Shown one piece after another: positions 52,084 to 59,911 of a stretch of 64,000 nt of DNA. The notes under the pieces are model-generated. The model was not told the origin of the DNA, did not search any database, and was given only the letters and a program-made list of their open reading frames with translations. Both the position numbers and the translations under genes were made by a program. The stretch lies in the NCBI RefSeq assembly GCF_020907985.1, contig NZ_JAJJPA010000023.1, positions 49,782-113,781 of the forward strand. Direction: 5' to 3'. Each line of letters begins with the position of its first letter. Within the stretch, counting starts at the first letter, position 1. This DNA is from Kitasatospora humi (lineage in GTDB: Bacteria > Actinomycetota > Actinomycetes > Streptomycetales > Streptomycetaceae).

Positions 52084-53070
52084 TCAGACCCGGCAGGCGG
52101 TCTCCAGCCAGACGTCGCCCAGCGACTCCTCCAGCGGAGTCTGCGCCCGCCAGCCGAGCCGCTCCCGGGCGGTCCGCACATCGGCCTGGCGCCAGAGCAC
52201 CGGCTCCGGGGCAGCCCGGTGCTCGGCCGCCGCCGGGTGCGCCGCCGCGGGGTGCGCCGACGACGACTCGCTCGCCGCCCGGACGGATCCGCACGGTTGG
52301 GCGGGCAATGGCGCGGCCCTGGTCTCCTCGCTCAGCAGCCCGTCGAAACCAGAGGCCCGCACCAGCAGATCGGCCGCCTCCCGGACCCGCACGGCCCGCC
52401 CCGAGCCGATGTTGACCACTCCGGTCGCCGCCGAGTCCACCGCCGCCCGGACCGCCTCCGCGACATCCCGGACGTCCACGAAGTCTCGGAATGCGGACAG
52501 GTCCGGCACCCGCACCCGCGGCTCGCCCAGCTCCAGTGCCCGGCGCAGCCCCTCGGCCAGCCGGGCGAACAGCGAGGCGGCCGGCGCGCCCGGGCCCACC
52601 ACGTCGAAGACCCGCAGCACCAGGGCGTCCAGCCCGGAGGAGAGCACCAGTTCGGTGCCGGCCAGTTTGGACACCCCGTACGGGCCGACCGGCCGCGGCT
52701 CGGCGGACTCGGAGGTGATCGAGCCCACCGGCACCGGCCCGTACTCGGCGGCCGAGCCGAGGTGCACCAGCCTGGCCGGCTCCCGGCTGCGCCTGATCGC
52801 CTCGCAAACGGTCGCCACCGCGAGCGAGTTGGCCCGCACCAGGGTGCGCGGTGCGCCCTGGCTCGCCCCGGCGCAGTTGACCACCACCTGGGGCGCCACC
52901 GCGTCCAGGAACCGGGCCAGCGCCCCCGGGCTCCCGGACGCCAGATCGAACCTGATGTCGGCGGCATCCCGCCGACCCAGCACGGTGACCTGCAGATCGG
53001 CGTCCAAGAACAACCGGTCGGCGACCCGGCGGCCGATGAAGCCACCGGCCCCCAACAACAGCACCCGCAT
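52084..53070 (-). CDS. NAD-dependent epimerase/dehydratase
   Basis: 328 residues from ATG 53070 (GGAGG upstream). GAGGFIGRRVADRL Rossmann motif, HLGSAAEYG and the catalytic YGVSK (YxxxK), FVDVRDVAEAV. Resembles nucleotide-sugar epimerases. An Ala/His/Ser-rich inserted stretch lies near the C-terminus. Downstream of a membrane protein and glycosyltransferase. Confidence 0.88.
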   Translation of the reverse strand: MRVLLLGAGGFIGRRVADRLFLDADLQVTVLGRRDAADIRFDLASGSPGALARFLDAVAPQVVVNCAGASQGAPRTLVRANSLAVATVCEAIRRSREPARLVHLGSAAEYGPVPVGSITSESAEPRPVGPYGVSKLAGTELVLSSGLDALVLRVFDVVGPGAPAASLFARLAEGLRRALELGEPRVRVPDLSAFRDFVDVRDVAEAVRAAVDSAATGVVNIGSGRAVRVREAADLLVRASGFDGLLSEETRAAPLPAQPCGSVRAASESSSAHPAAAHPAAAEHRAAPEPVLWRQADVRTARERLGWRAQTPLEESLGDVWLETACRV

Positions 53071-53126
53071 GGGGTGTCCTCCCACGTGATGTCGAAACAG
53101 TATGGACGGGCATGACCGACGGGACG

Positions 53127-54074
53127 TCAGCCGAACGCCCCCGGTCGCCCGGTGGCGGCCCAGGCCGCGGGCAGCAGGACCGCCGCGGCGACGCCGGCAG
53201 CCAGCGCCGCCAGCGCACCGGGGACGTCGGCCCAGCCACCCAGCAGGCCGCCCTCGCGCAGCGCCACCAGCAGCAGCCCCGCGCCGTCGGCGACCAGCAG
53301 CCCGGCCAGTGCCAGACCCGCGCGCCCCAACCGGCGCAGCACGGCGGCCGTGCCCACCAGCAGACCGAGCACCGCCTGGCCGTACCACTGGACCGCTCCG
53401 GCCCGCTGGACCACGGCCGGCAGCAGCCCGGCATGGCTCACCGGACCGGGCGGCGGCACCAGCGCGGTCAGTACGGCCAGCGCGATGAAGCTGGTCAGCG
53501 CGAGCACCGCCAGTTGCAAGCCCAGGGCGACCGGCAGCACCGGGCGCATCCGGGCCCGGAACTCCGCCGCGGTCGCCGCGCTGCGCACCTGACCGCGCCC
53601 GGTGCGCCGCAGCCAGCGGGCGGCCCGGTCGGCGGCGCCGGCCGCGGGCCAGCCGGCCACCGCCAGGGTCAGCGCCGTGCCCAGCGCCCCCGGCGGCGCG
53701 GTGGCCAGTGGCAGCAGCAGCGCGCCCAACAGCCCGGCCAGCACGCCGAACCGGTGCCGCCAGCCAACTGGTCGGGGACCGGGGGCGACGGGCACCGGCT
53801 CCACCGGGCGGCGCGGCACCCGGGCGAACAGCTCGTCGGCGAGCGCGAAGACGTCGGCGTGCCGGTAGCGGCCCACCAGGGCCGCCCCGATCCCGGCCTC
53901 CTCCAGCCCCGCCGCGATCTCCAGTGAGTCCACCGCCCGCTCGCACAGCCCCCGGTGCGCCGCCATCAACTCCCGCACCGGGTCCGCCGATCCCCGCGCG
54001 CCGGGATCGTCCGGGGGCCTCGCCCGACGGTCCGCCGGCTCGTCGCCGCCGCACCGCGCCGTCATCCGACCCAC
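53127..54074 (-). CDS. Membrane protein in glycan-type cluster
   Basis: 315 residues. The start is GTG 54074 (ATG 54065 possible), 4 bp after the glycosyltransferase stop. A soluble N-terminal 105 residues (MAAHRGLCERAVDSLEIAAGLEEAGIGAAL, RHADVFALADELFARV) precede about six transmembrane helices. Not recognised; tightly linked to the glycosyltransferase, so probably its partner in polymer transport. Confidence 0.7.
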   Translation of the reverse strand: MGRMTARCGGDEPADRRARPPDDPGARGSADPVRELMAAHRGLCERAVDSLEIAAGLEEAGIGAALVGRYRHADVFALADELFARVPRRPVEPVPVAPGPRPVGWRHRFGVLAGLLGALLLPLATAPPGALGTALTLAVAGWPAAGAADRAARWLRRTGRGQVRSAATAAEFRARMRPVLPVALGLQLAVLALTSFIALAVLTALVPPPGPVSHAGLLPAVVQRAGAVQWYGQAVLGLLVGTAAVLRRLGRAGLALAGLLVADGAGLLLVALREGGLLGGWADVPGALAALAAGVAAAVLLPAAWAATGRPGAFG

Positions 54075-54078
54075 GCCG

Positions 54079-55617
54079 TCAACCCGCCTTCACCAACGCG
54101 CCCGCCGCACCCGTGACCCAGTACTCGGCGGGACGCGCGAACGGCCTGGGCAGCACGCCCGACGCCCGCTCGGCCGCCGCGAACGCCGGCCAGCGGGAGA
54201 CCAGTTCGAGGTAGACCTCGCGGAACGCGGCCACCGAGGGCTCCACCGCGAACCGCTCCGCGGCGCGCTGCCGCCCGGCCCGGCCCAGCCGCTCCCGGCG
54301 CTCCCGGTCCGCGAGCAGCGCCCGGCAGGCCGCCGCCAGCGCGGCCGGCTCCCCGGGCGGCACCAGCAACCCGGCCGGGCCGAGCACCTCACGGGCCACC
54401 CCCACATCGGTGGCGACCACCGCGCGCCCACTGAGCATCGCCTCCACCAACGGGCGCGGCGCGGGCAGCGAGCGGTGCGAGAAGACCGCGACCGTGCCGC
54501 GCTCCCAGGGCGCGGCCGAGAGGTCGGCGTCGTCGAAGCGGACCTCCCGCCCGGGGCCCACCGCCAGCCCCAGCCGGTCGGCCAGCTGCGCGCAGTGCGC
54601 CCGGTAACCGGGCTGCCCCTCCGGTCCGTGCAGCAGCAGCCGAGCGCCGGGGACCTCGCCCCGCACCCGGGCGAAGGCGTGCAGCATCGACTCCGGGCCT
54701 GCGGCGGGGGCCAGCCGCCCCGCCCAGACCAGGGTCGGTCGCTCGGGCTCGGCACCGGCGGCCGGGCGGGCGGCCGCCGGCACGTCCCGGTGGACCACCC
54801 GGATCCGCGCCGGATCGGCGCCGCAGCGCAGCTGCCACTCGCGGTCGTAGCCGCTGCCCGGGGTGAGCAGGGCGGCCTGCCGGTAGCTCTCCGCGGTGAG
54901 CTGCCGGAAGAAGCCGAACAGCAGCGCCCGGACCGGCCAGCGGTAGGGCGCCTGCCGGTAGCCGAGGTACTGCTCGCGCAGGTGCAGGCCGTGCTCGGTG
55001 AGCACGAAGGGCACCCCGTGGAGCTCCTTGGCCACCAGCGCGGGCAGCACCGCCGGCCCGCCGCCGACCACGTGGCACAGGTCGGCGGCGCCCAGCCCGC
55101 CGCCGTCGTCGCCGTACCAGTCGGCGGCGAGCGGGCGCAGGCACTGCTCCAACAGGTCGCCCGCGACCAGCACGTCATGGACCAGCGGCTGGCCGGCGGC
55201 GGTGTCGGCGCCGGGCGAGCGCCACACCTGCTCCAGCAGCTGGTGGGCCCGCCCGGAGGTCAGGAAGGCGGGCAACGCGCCGTCCTGCCGGGCCAGTTCG
55301 GCCAACCGGTGCAGCGCGGCGGCGAACCCCGCGCGCTCGCCGGGCAGCACCAGGGCCCGGATCAGCTGCTCGTAGGCGGCGGCGTACAGCCGGCGACGCA
55401 CCGGCCCGGGCGACCGCCCGGGCGGTCGCGGCCCACGCAGCGCGAGCGCCCGCACCCCGGGGCCGGGCGGACCGGCGGGCTCGGCTCCGGGCGGACCGGC
55501 CACCAACACGTACCGCTCGAACTGGTGCTCCGCCAGCCCGGCGACCAGCCGGTCGCACCAGCCTCCGGCGCGGTGGGGCACCGCGCGGGCACGTTCGGTC
55601 AGCAGGGCGATGCGCAC
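54079..55617 (-). CDS. PelF-like glycosyltransferase (DUF3492 + GT4)
   Basis: 512 residues from GTG 55617 (GGAGG 5 bp upstream). N-terminal DUF3492 block RIALLTERARAVPHRAGGWCDRLVAGLAEHQF, then a GT4-type nucleotide-sugar domain: PFVLTEHGLHLREQYL, LVWAGRLAPAAGPE, LHGPEGQPGYRA, EAMLSGRAVVATDVG. Cytoplasmic glycosyltransferase, similar to PelF in polysaccharide synthesis. Sugar unknown. Confidence 0.88.
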   Translation of the reverse strand: MRIALLTERARAVPHRAGGWCDRLVAGLAEHQFERYVLVAGPPGAEPAGPPGPGVRALALRGPRPPGRSPGPVRRRLYAAAYEQLIRALVLPGERAGFAAALHRLAELARQDGALPAFLTSGRAHQLLEQVWRSPGADTAAGQPLVHDVLVAGDLLEQCLRPLAADWYGDDGGGLGAADLCHVVGGGPAVLPALVAKELHGVPFVLTEHGLHLREQYLGYRQAPYRWPVRALLFGFFRQLTAESYRQAALLTPGSGYDREWQLRCGADPARIRVVHRDVPAAARPAAGAEPERPTLVWAGRLAPAAGPESMLHAFARVRGEVPGARLLLHGPEGQPGYRAHCAQLADRLGLAVGPGREVRFDDADLSAAPWERGTVAVFSHRSLPAPRPLVEAMLSGRAVVATDVGVAREVLGPAGLLVPPGEPAALAAACRALLADRERRERLGRAGRQRAAERFAVEPSVAAFREVYLELVSRWPAFAAAERASGVLPRPFARPAEYWVTGAAGALVKAG

Positions 55618-56012
55618 GACGACCTCCAGGACGGGACGCAGGACGGGAACAGAACGCCGAGCCGGAGCACCGGAACGGCACAGCGGGCACCACACGGACG
55701 GAGGATTCGCACCGGCGATCCCGAAACCGGATCGCCCCACGGGCTCGACGGCACCGGGGACTCGACAGCCCCGGTCGCCATCTCGGACCGCTCACACCCA
55801 CCGGACGACCCACGCCGCAGTGGTCCGCCCCTCGCCCTCACACCCCTGTCGGGCGCCGCCAGGCGGCCACGCCCCCACATCTGTTCGGTCCGACACCACG
55901 ACGGTAGAACGGATGACGGCCGAACAACCCCGGAGCGGCAGGCTGCCACCTGAACGAGTGAACTCGCGTAACGCCGGACGGCCCACGGCGTTGCCGCCGC
56001 ACTGACGCCCCG
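55618..56012. other. Intergenic region between the glycosyltransferase and alpha/beta hydrolase genes
   Basis: 395 bp on which I find no gene with a credible start and ribosome-binding site. A 7-bp hairpin (AACGCCG at 55970-55976 with CGGCGTT at 55986-55992) lies just beyond the hydrolase stop and probably terminates it. TACCGT on the - strand at about 55905-55910 may be the -10 of the glycosyltransferase promoter. Confidence 0.45.
55970..55992 (-). terminator. Probable terminator of the hydrolase gene
   Basis: 7-bp stem with a 9-nt loop, 20 bp after the - strand stop codon at 56013. Confidence 0.5.
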
Positions 56013-56987
56013 TCACCCCCTGCCGGCGCGCCCCGCCACCTCGGCCAGGAACTCCCGCACCGCGCGCGCCACCTGCACCGGGTGCTCCATCATCGCCACG
56101 TGCCCGGAGGCCGGCAGCACCAGCAGCCGGGAGTCCCGGAACACCGCGCAGGCCCGAACCGCCGAACGGTACGAGACCAGCTTGTCGCGCAGCCCGTAGA
56201 CCAGCAGCACCGGCACCCGGACGCGCGCGGCCTGCCGCCACAGCGCCTGGTCGCCGCGCTCGGTGTAGGCCGAGACGATGCCGCGCGCCGAGTCGACCAT
56301 CACCTGCATCGCGTAGGGCAGCTCGAGCCGGCGGCGGTACTCGGCCGCCACCAGTGCGCGCTTCTCCGGCGGGACCGCCCGGGCGTTGCCGTAGACCAGG
56401 TCGAGCAGCCCGTCGGTGGCCTGCTCCACCCCGCGGGCGTCGCCCGGCAGCCGGCGCAGCAGCCGCAGCATCCCGGGCAGCGCGAGCATCCCGGTGGGCA
56501 GCGCGGTGCGCTGCGGCGGCAGCTCGGGCAGCGCCGGCGAGATCAGCACCAGGCTGCGCACCAGGTCGGGCCGCAGCGCCGCGAGCCGGACGGCCACCGA
56601 GCCGCCCAGCGAGTTGCCGACCAGGTGGACCGGGCCCCGCCCGGTCTCCTCCAGGTAGCCGATCACCGCCCGGACGTGGCCGTTCACCGACAGGTTGCCG
56701 TCCGCGGGCGGGGCCGACCAGCCGAAGCCGGGCAGGTCCAGCGCCTCGCCCCGGACCGTTCCGTCGAGCTCCGCCATCAGCTCGGTCCAGTTGTCCGCCG
56801 AGCCGCCCAGGCCGTGCACGAAGAGCACCTCCGGCAGGCCGGCCGAGGCTTCGGCGGTCGGGCCGATCACCGAGAGCGCCGCACCGGGCACCCGGACCAC
56901 CCGGGTGCCCCAGAGCCCGGGCGGCCGCAGGCCGCCGACGCCCTGGTCGGGCGCGCTTCGGGCCCGGTCCTGCGGCCCGGTGCTCAT
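56013..56987 (-). CDS. Alpha/beta hydrolase
   Basis: 324 residues from ATG 56987. Oxyanion motif HGLGGSADNW, nucleophile elbow GNSLGG, acid in YGLRDKLV and His in GHVAMMEHP complete the triad. Substrate unknown. Divergent from the TetR regulator, which may control it. Confidence 0.87.
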   Translation of the reverse strand: MSTGPQDRARSAPDQGVGGLRPPGLWGTRVVRVPGAALSVIGPTAEASAGLPEVLFVHGLGGSADNWTELMAELDGTVRGEALDLPGFGWSAPPADGNLSVNGHVRAVIGYLEETGRGPVHLVGNSLGGSVAVRLAALRPDLVRSLVLISPALPELPPQRTALPTGMLALPGMLRLLRRLPGDARGVEQATDGLLDLVYGNARAVPPEKRALVAAEYRRRLELPYAMQVMVDSARGIVSAYTERGDQALWRQAARVRVPVLLVYGLRDKLVSYRSAVRACAVFRDSRLLVLPASGHVAMMEHPVQVARAVREFLAEVAGRAGRG

Positions 56988-57132
56988 CGGAGAAACTGCC
57001 GGGTGTTCATGGGAGAAGATGGTAGTGAGACTCTGGCGCCCCAGGGGGGCCCGCGCCGTATTGTGGGCACCCGACAACCTCAGAGCTGCGCTTTTCCACA
57101 TTCACCGAAGCGCGTGAGGGGTTACCGAAAAG

Positions 57133-57138
57133 TAGAAT
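57133..57138 (+). promoter_or_regulatory. -10 element upstream of tetR
   Basis: TAGAAT 44 bp before the tetR GTG in the divergent region. No good -35 hexamer at 17-18 bp. Confidence 0.35.
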
Positions 57139-57181
57139 TCAGCCGCCCAGCAAACGAAACGACCGTGAAGTGAGGAGCGCC

Positions 57182-57841
57182 GTGACGGCCATCCAGGAGG
57201 CTCAGGACCGCCCGCGCGGCGCCCGGCTGCCGCGTAGCGCCCGACGGGAGCAGTTGCTCGGAGCCGCGCAGGAGGTGTTCGTCGCCCAGGGCTACCACGC
57301 CGCGGCGATGGACGACATCGCCGAGCGCGCGGGAGTCAGCAAGCCGGTGCTGTACCAGCACTTCCCCGGCAAGCTGGAGCTCTACCTCGCACTGCTGGAC
57401 AAGCACTGCGACGCCCTGGTGGAGGCCACCCGCCAGGCGTTGGACGCGACCACGGACAACAAGCAGCGGGTGGCCGCGACCATGCAGGCCTACTTCGACT
57501 ACGTGGCGGCCGAGTCCGGCTCGTTCCGGTTGGTCTTCGAGTCCGACCTCACCAACGAACCCGCGGTCCGCGAGCGGGTGGAACGGGTCGCCGACCTGAG
57601 CGCCACCCTGGTCAGCAAGGTGATCGCGGAGGACACCGACCTGCCGGAGGCGGAGGCCAAGCTGCTGGCCGCCGGAGTCTGCGGGCTCGCCCAGATCACC
57701 GCGCGCTACTGGCTCTCCCAGGGCGCCGAGATCCCGCGCGAGGAGGCCGTTCGACTGGTCGCCTCGCTGGCCTGGCGCGGTCTCAAGGGCTTCCCGATGC
57801 ACCCCGGGGAGCAGCAGCAGGCGGCCCCGGCCTCCGAGTGA
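57182..57841 (+). CDS. TetR-family transcriptional regulator
   Basis: 219 residues. Start GTG 57182 with GAGGAG upstream (GTG 57170 lacks it). TetR helix-turn-helix: REQLLGAAQEVFVAQGYHAAAMDDIAERAGVSKPVLYQHFPGKLELY. An all-helical ligand domain follows. Highly streptomycete-like sequence. Divergent from the alpha/beta hydrolase gene. Confidence 0.94.
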   Translation: MTAIQEAQDRPRGARLPRSARREQLLGAAQEVFVAQGYHAAAMDDIAERAGVSKPVLYQHFPGKLELYLALLDKHCDALVEATRQALDATTDNKQRVAATMQAYFDYVAAESGSFRLVFESDLTNEPAVRERVERVADLSATLVSKVIAEDTDLPEAEAKLLAAGVCGLAQITARYWLSQGAEIPREEAVRLVASLAWRGLKGFPMHPGEQQQAAPASE

Positions 57842-57958
57842 TCCACCCCGTCGCCACCCGGTTGCTCTAAGGTGAAGCCGTACGGCGCGGTCGGCCGCCA
57901 CCCCGATCGGGTGGGGACTGCCGCGCATGGTGGCTGCAACCCCGGAGGGACGAAAGCC

Positions 57959-58186
57959 GTGGAGGTCAAGATCGGCGTGCAGAACGCGCCGCGAGAGATC
58001 GTCATCGAGAGCTCGCAGACCGCTGAAGAGGTCGAGAACGCGGTGGCCAAGGCGCTGGAAGGCACCTCGAAGCTCTTGTCGCTGACCGACGAGCACGGCC
58101 GTCGCATCCTGGTTCCGGCCGACCGCCTGGCCTACATCGAGATCGGCGAGCAGGCCGCCCGCAAGGTCGGCTTCGGCACCATCTGA
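57959..58186 (+). CDS. DUF3107 family protein
   Basis: 75 residues from GTG 57959 (GGAGG 9 bp upstream). Single beta-alpha-beta domain: EVKIGVQNAPREIVIES, ILVPADRLAYIEIG. A very small conserved actinobacterial protein of unknown function. Ends at a strong terminator. Confidence 0.9.
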   Translation: MEVKIGVQNAPREIVIESSQTAEEVENAVAKALEGTSKLLSLTDEHGRRILVPADRLAYIEIGEQAARKVGFGTI

Positions 58187-58198
58187 GAGACCGCTCGT

Positions 58199-58240
58199 CC
58201 AGTGCGGCCCGCCACCCCACCAGGTGGCGGGCCGCACTGG
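58199..58240 (+). terminator. Intrinsic terminator of the DUF3107 gene
   Basis: Perfect 18-bp stem with a 6-nt loop (CCACCA), 12 bp after the stop codon. Confidence 0.9.
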
Positions 58241-58312
58241 GTTCGGCAGGCGTAGAACCCGGGCGGGCCGGGTAGGGGTCGCGCACCGCGTCCCGCCGCC
58301 GCGGTCGACCCT

Positions 58313-58333
58313 CCCCCAGCCTCCGGCCGGGGG
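58313..58333. repeat. Dispersed palindromic repeat, copy 2
   Basis: CCCCCAGCCTCCGGCCGGGGG (one mismatch in the stem) followed by TCCCC; same family as the element at 42331. Lies 25 bp before the next gene start and near its ribosome-binding site. Confidence 0.65.
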
Positions 58334-58358
58334 TCCCCTCCAGCCCCGGGAGGCCGCC

Positions 58359-58652
58359 GTGCCGCTGCCTGTCGAAGCCGTGCTGTTCGCCGTGATCGGC
58401 GTACTGGCCGGGACCGCCGCACTGCTGCTGCGACCGGAGTACTTCGCACGGACCCGCGGCCTGGTGCTCGCCACCGGGCTGGTCTCGGCGCTGCTCAGCG
58501 GCCTGGTGATCCGCTACGCACTGGCGGGCGGCGACCCGTCCGCGACCCTGCTGCTGACCGTGATCGCCACCGCGCTGCTCACCTCGGTGCCCGCCCGCCC
58601 CGACCTGGCCGCGCGCCGCGGCACCCACCGCCGCCGGCGGCACGCGGCCTGA
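58359..58652 (+). CDS. Small membrane protein
   Basis: 97 residues from GTG 58359 (GGGAGG upstream). Three hydrophobic helices (VEAVLFAVIGVLAGTAALLL, GLVLATGLVSALLSGLVI, ATLLLTVIATALLTSV) and a basic tail RRGTHRRRRHAA. Function unknown. Confidence 0.75.
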   Translation: MPLPVEAVLFAVIGVLAGTAALLLRPEYFARTRGLVLATGLVSALLSGLVIRYALAGGDPSATLLLTVIATALLTSVPARPDLAARRGTHRRRRHAA

Positions 58653-58675
58653 CCCCGGCTCAGCCGAAGCCGGGG
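58653..58675. terminator. Bidirectional terminator
   Basis: CCCCGGC/GCCGGGG stem with a 9-nt loop between convergent genes. Confidence 0.6.
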
Positions 58676-58680
58676 AACGG

Positions 58681-59403
58681 TCAGGAGGACAGCCCCAGCG
58701 CGCTCATCCGCTTGGTGTGCGCCTCGGTGATGCGGTTGAACATCTTGCCGACCTCGACCAGGTCGAAACCGCGCACCTCGGCACCGCCGACCAGCAGGTT
58801 GGAGAGCGCGTCCCGCTCCGCCACCACGTGCTGGGCCTGGCTGAGCGCCTCGCCCATCAGGCGCCGGCCCCAGAGCGCCAGCCGACCGCCGACCCGCGGG
58901 TCCTGCTCGATCGCCTGGCGCACCTTGTCGACGGCGAACTGGGCGTGCCCGGTGTCGTCCATCACCCGCAGCACCAGCTCCCGGGTGTCGTCGTCGAGCC
59001 GGACGGCCACCTCCCGGTAGAAGTCGGTCGCGATGGAGTCACCCACATAGGCCTTGACCAGGCCCTCCAGCCAGTCCGACGGGCGGGTCACCCGGTGGAA
59101 GGACTCCAGCGGCTCGACGAACGGGGTCATCGCCTCGGTCGGGTCGGCGCCGATCTCGGTCAGCCGGTCGTGCAGCAGCTGGTAGTGCTGGAACTCGGCG
59201 GACGCCATCCGGGCCAGCGCCGCCTTGTCGGCCAGGCCGGGGGCCAGCTTGGCGTCGTCGGCCAGCCGCTCGAAGGCGCTCAGTTCGCCGTAGGCCAGCG
59301 CGCCCAGCAGGTCGAGCACCGCCGCCCGGTAGCCGGGGTCGGCCGCGCAGGTGGCCCAGTCTCCGATCGAGCCGTCCTGGCCGGCCCCGCCTTGAGTCTC
59401 CAT
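58681..59403 (-). CDS. Ferritin-like (MiaE-like) protein
   Basis: 240 residues from ATG 59403; TAGAGT 8 bp upstream and no ribosome-binding site suggest leaderless. Four-helix ferritin-like fold: AYGELSAFERLADDAKLAP, ASAEFQHYQLLHDRLTEIG, VKAYVGDSIATDFYREVA and DDTGHAQFAVDKVRQ, with Glu/His residues positioned for a di-iron site. A role in hydroxylation or oxygen chemistry is inferred. Confidence 0.82.
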   Translation of the reverse strand: METQGGAGQDGSIGDWATCAADPGYRAAVLDLLGALAYGELSAFERLADDAKLAPGLADKAALARMASAEFQHYQLLHDRLTEIGADPTEAMTPFVEPLESFHRVTRPSDWLEGLVKAYVGDSIATDFYREVAVRLDDDTRELVLRVMDDTGHAQFAVDKVRQAIEQDPRVGGRLALWGRRLMGEALSQAQHVVAERDALSNLLVGGAEVRGFDLVEVGKMFNRITEAHTKRMSALGLSS

Positions 59404-59911
59404 GGACCGTCACTCTAGACCGCTCGGCGCGGCGTTCCAGCCGTGCTCAGCGGGCATGTCAGGGACATCACGTGTTCGAGTCGGCCGCGTTCGGTACAGT
59501 GGTAGCGGGACTCGTATACCCGCACGGTCATGGATCGCGCGGGTTCGCTGCATCCGGACCGTTCCGGCGCGGCGCACCGTCCCCACGTACGCGGATGCCC
59601 GGTCGGAGACCCGATCGGCTCCGACCTTGGCTTGGACCTCAAGCCAGGCACCGCATCAGTGGCCGAGCGAGGGCCGCCGCGGACCGCGCTGCGGAGCGCC
59701 GGTCCCGCGCCGGATTCCTCAAGGGACATCTCCCCCATGCCACGGGACGCCGCGGCCCAGCCAGGGCCGGCGCCCGCGCGCAGCAGGGACCGGCGCGGTT
59801 GTGCACGATCTCGCGGCTTGCGAGCAGGGCCCTGACCGGCCCCTGACAGCAGCGGCGTGACTGCACCGCCCCCCACTCGCTCTCGGCCCGCCACACGGAA
59901 GAGGCAGCACC
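59404..59911 (+). promoter_or_regulatory. Long leader region of the DEAD-box helicase gene
   Basis: 508 bp with no gene supported. A TACAGT -10-like hexamer lies at 59495-59500, and a hairpin (GCGGG ... CCCGC, about 59505-59523) downstream. A transcript from here would have a 5' UTR over 400 nt, common for cold-shock-type RNA helicases. No known riboswitch is recognised. Confidence 0.4.

Noticed and set aside
55618..56012. Short ORFs in the 395-bp gap
   Set aside because: None has a ribosome-binding site with a family-like or compositionally credible protein.
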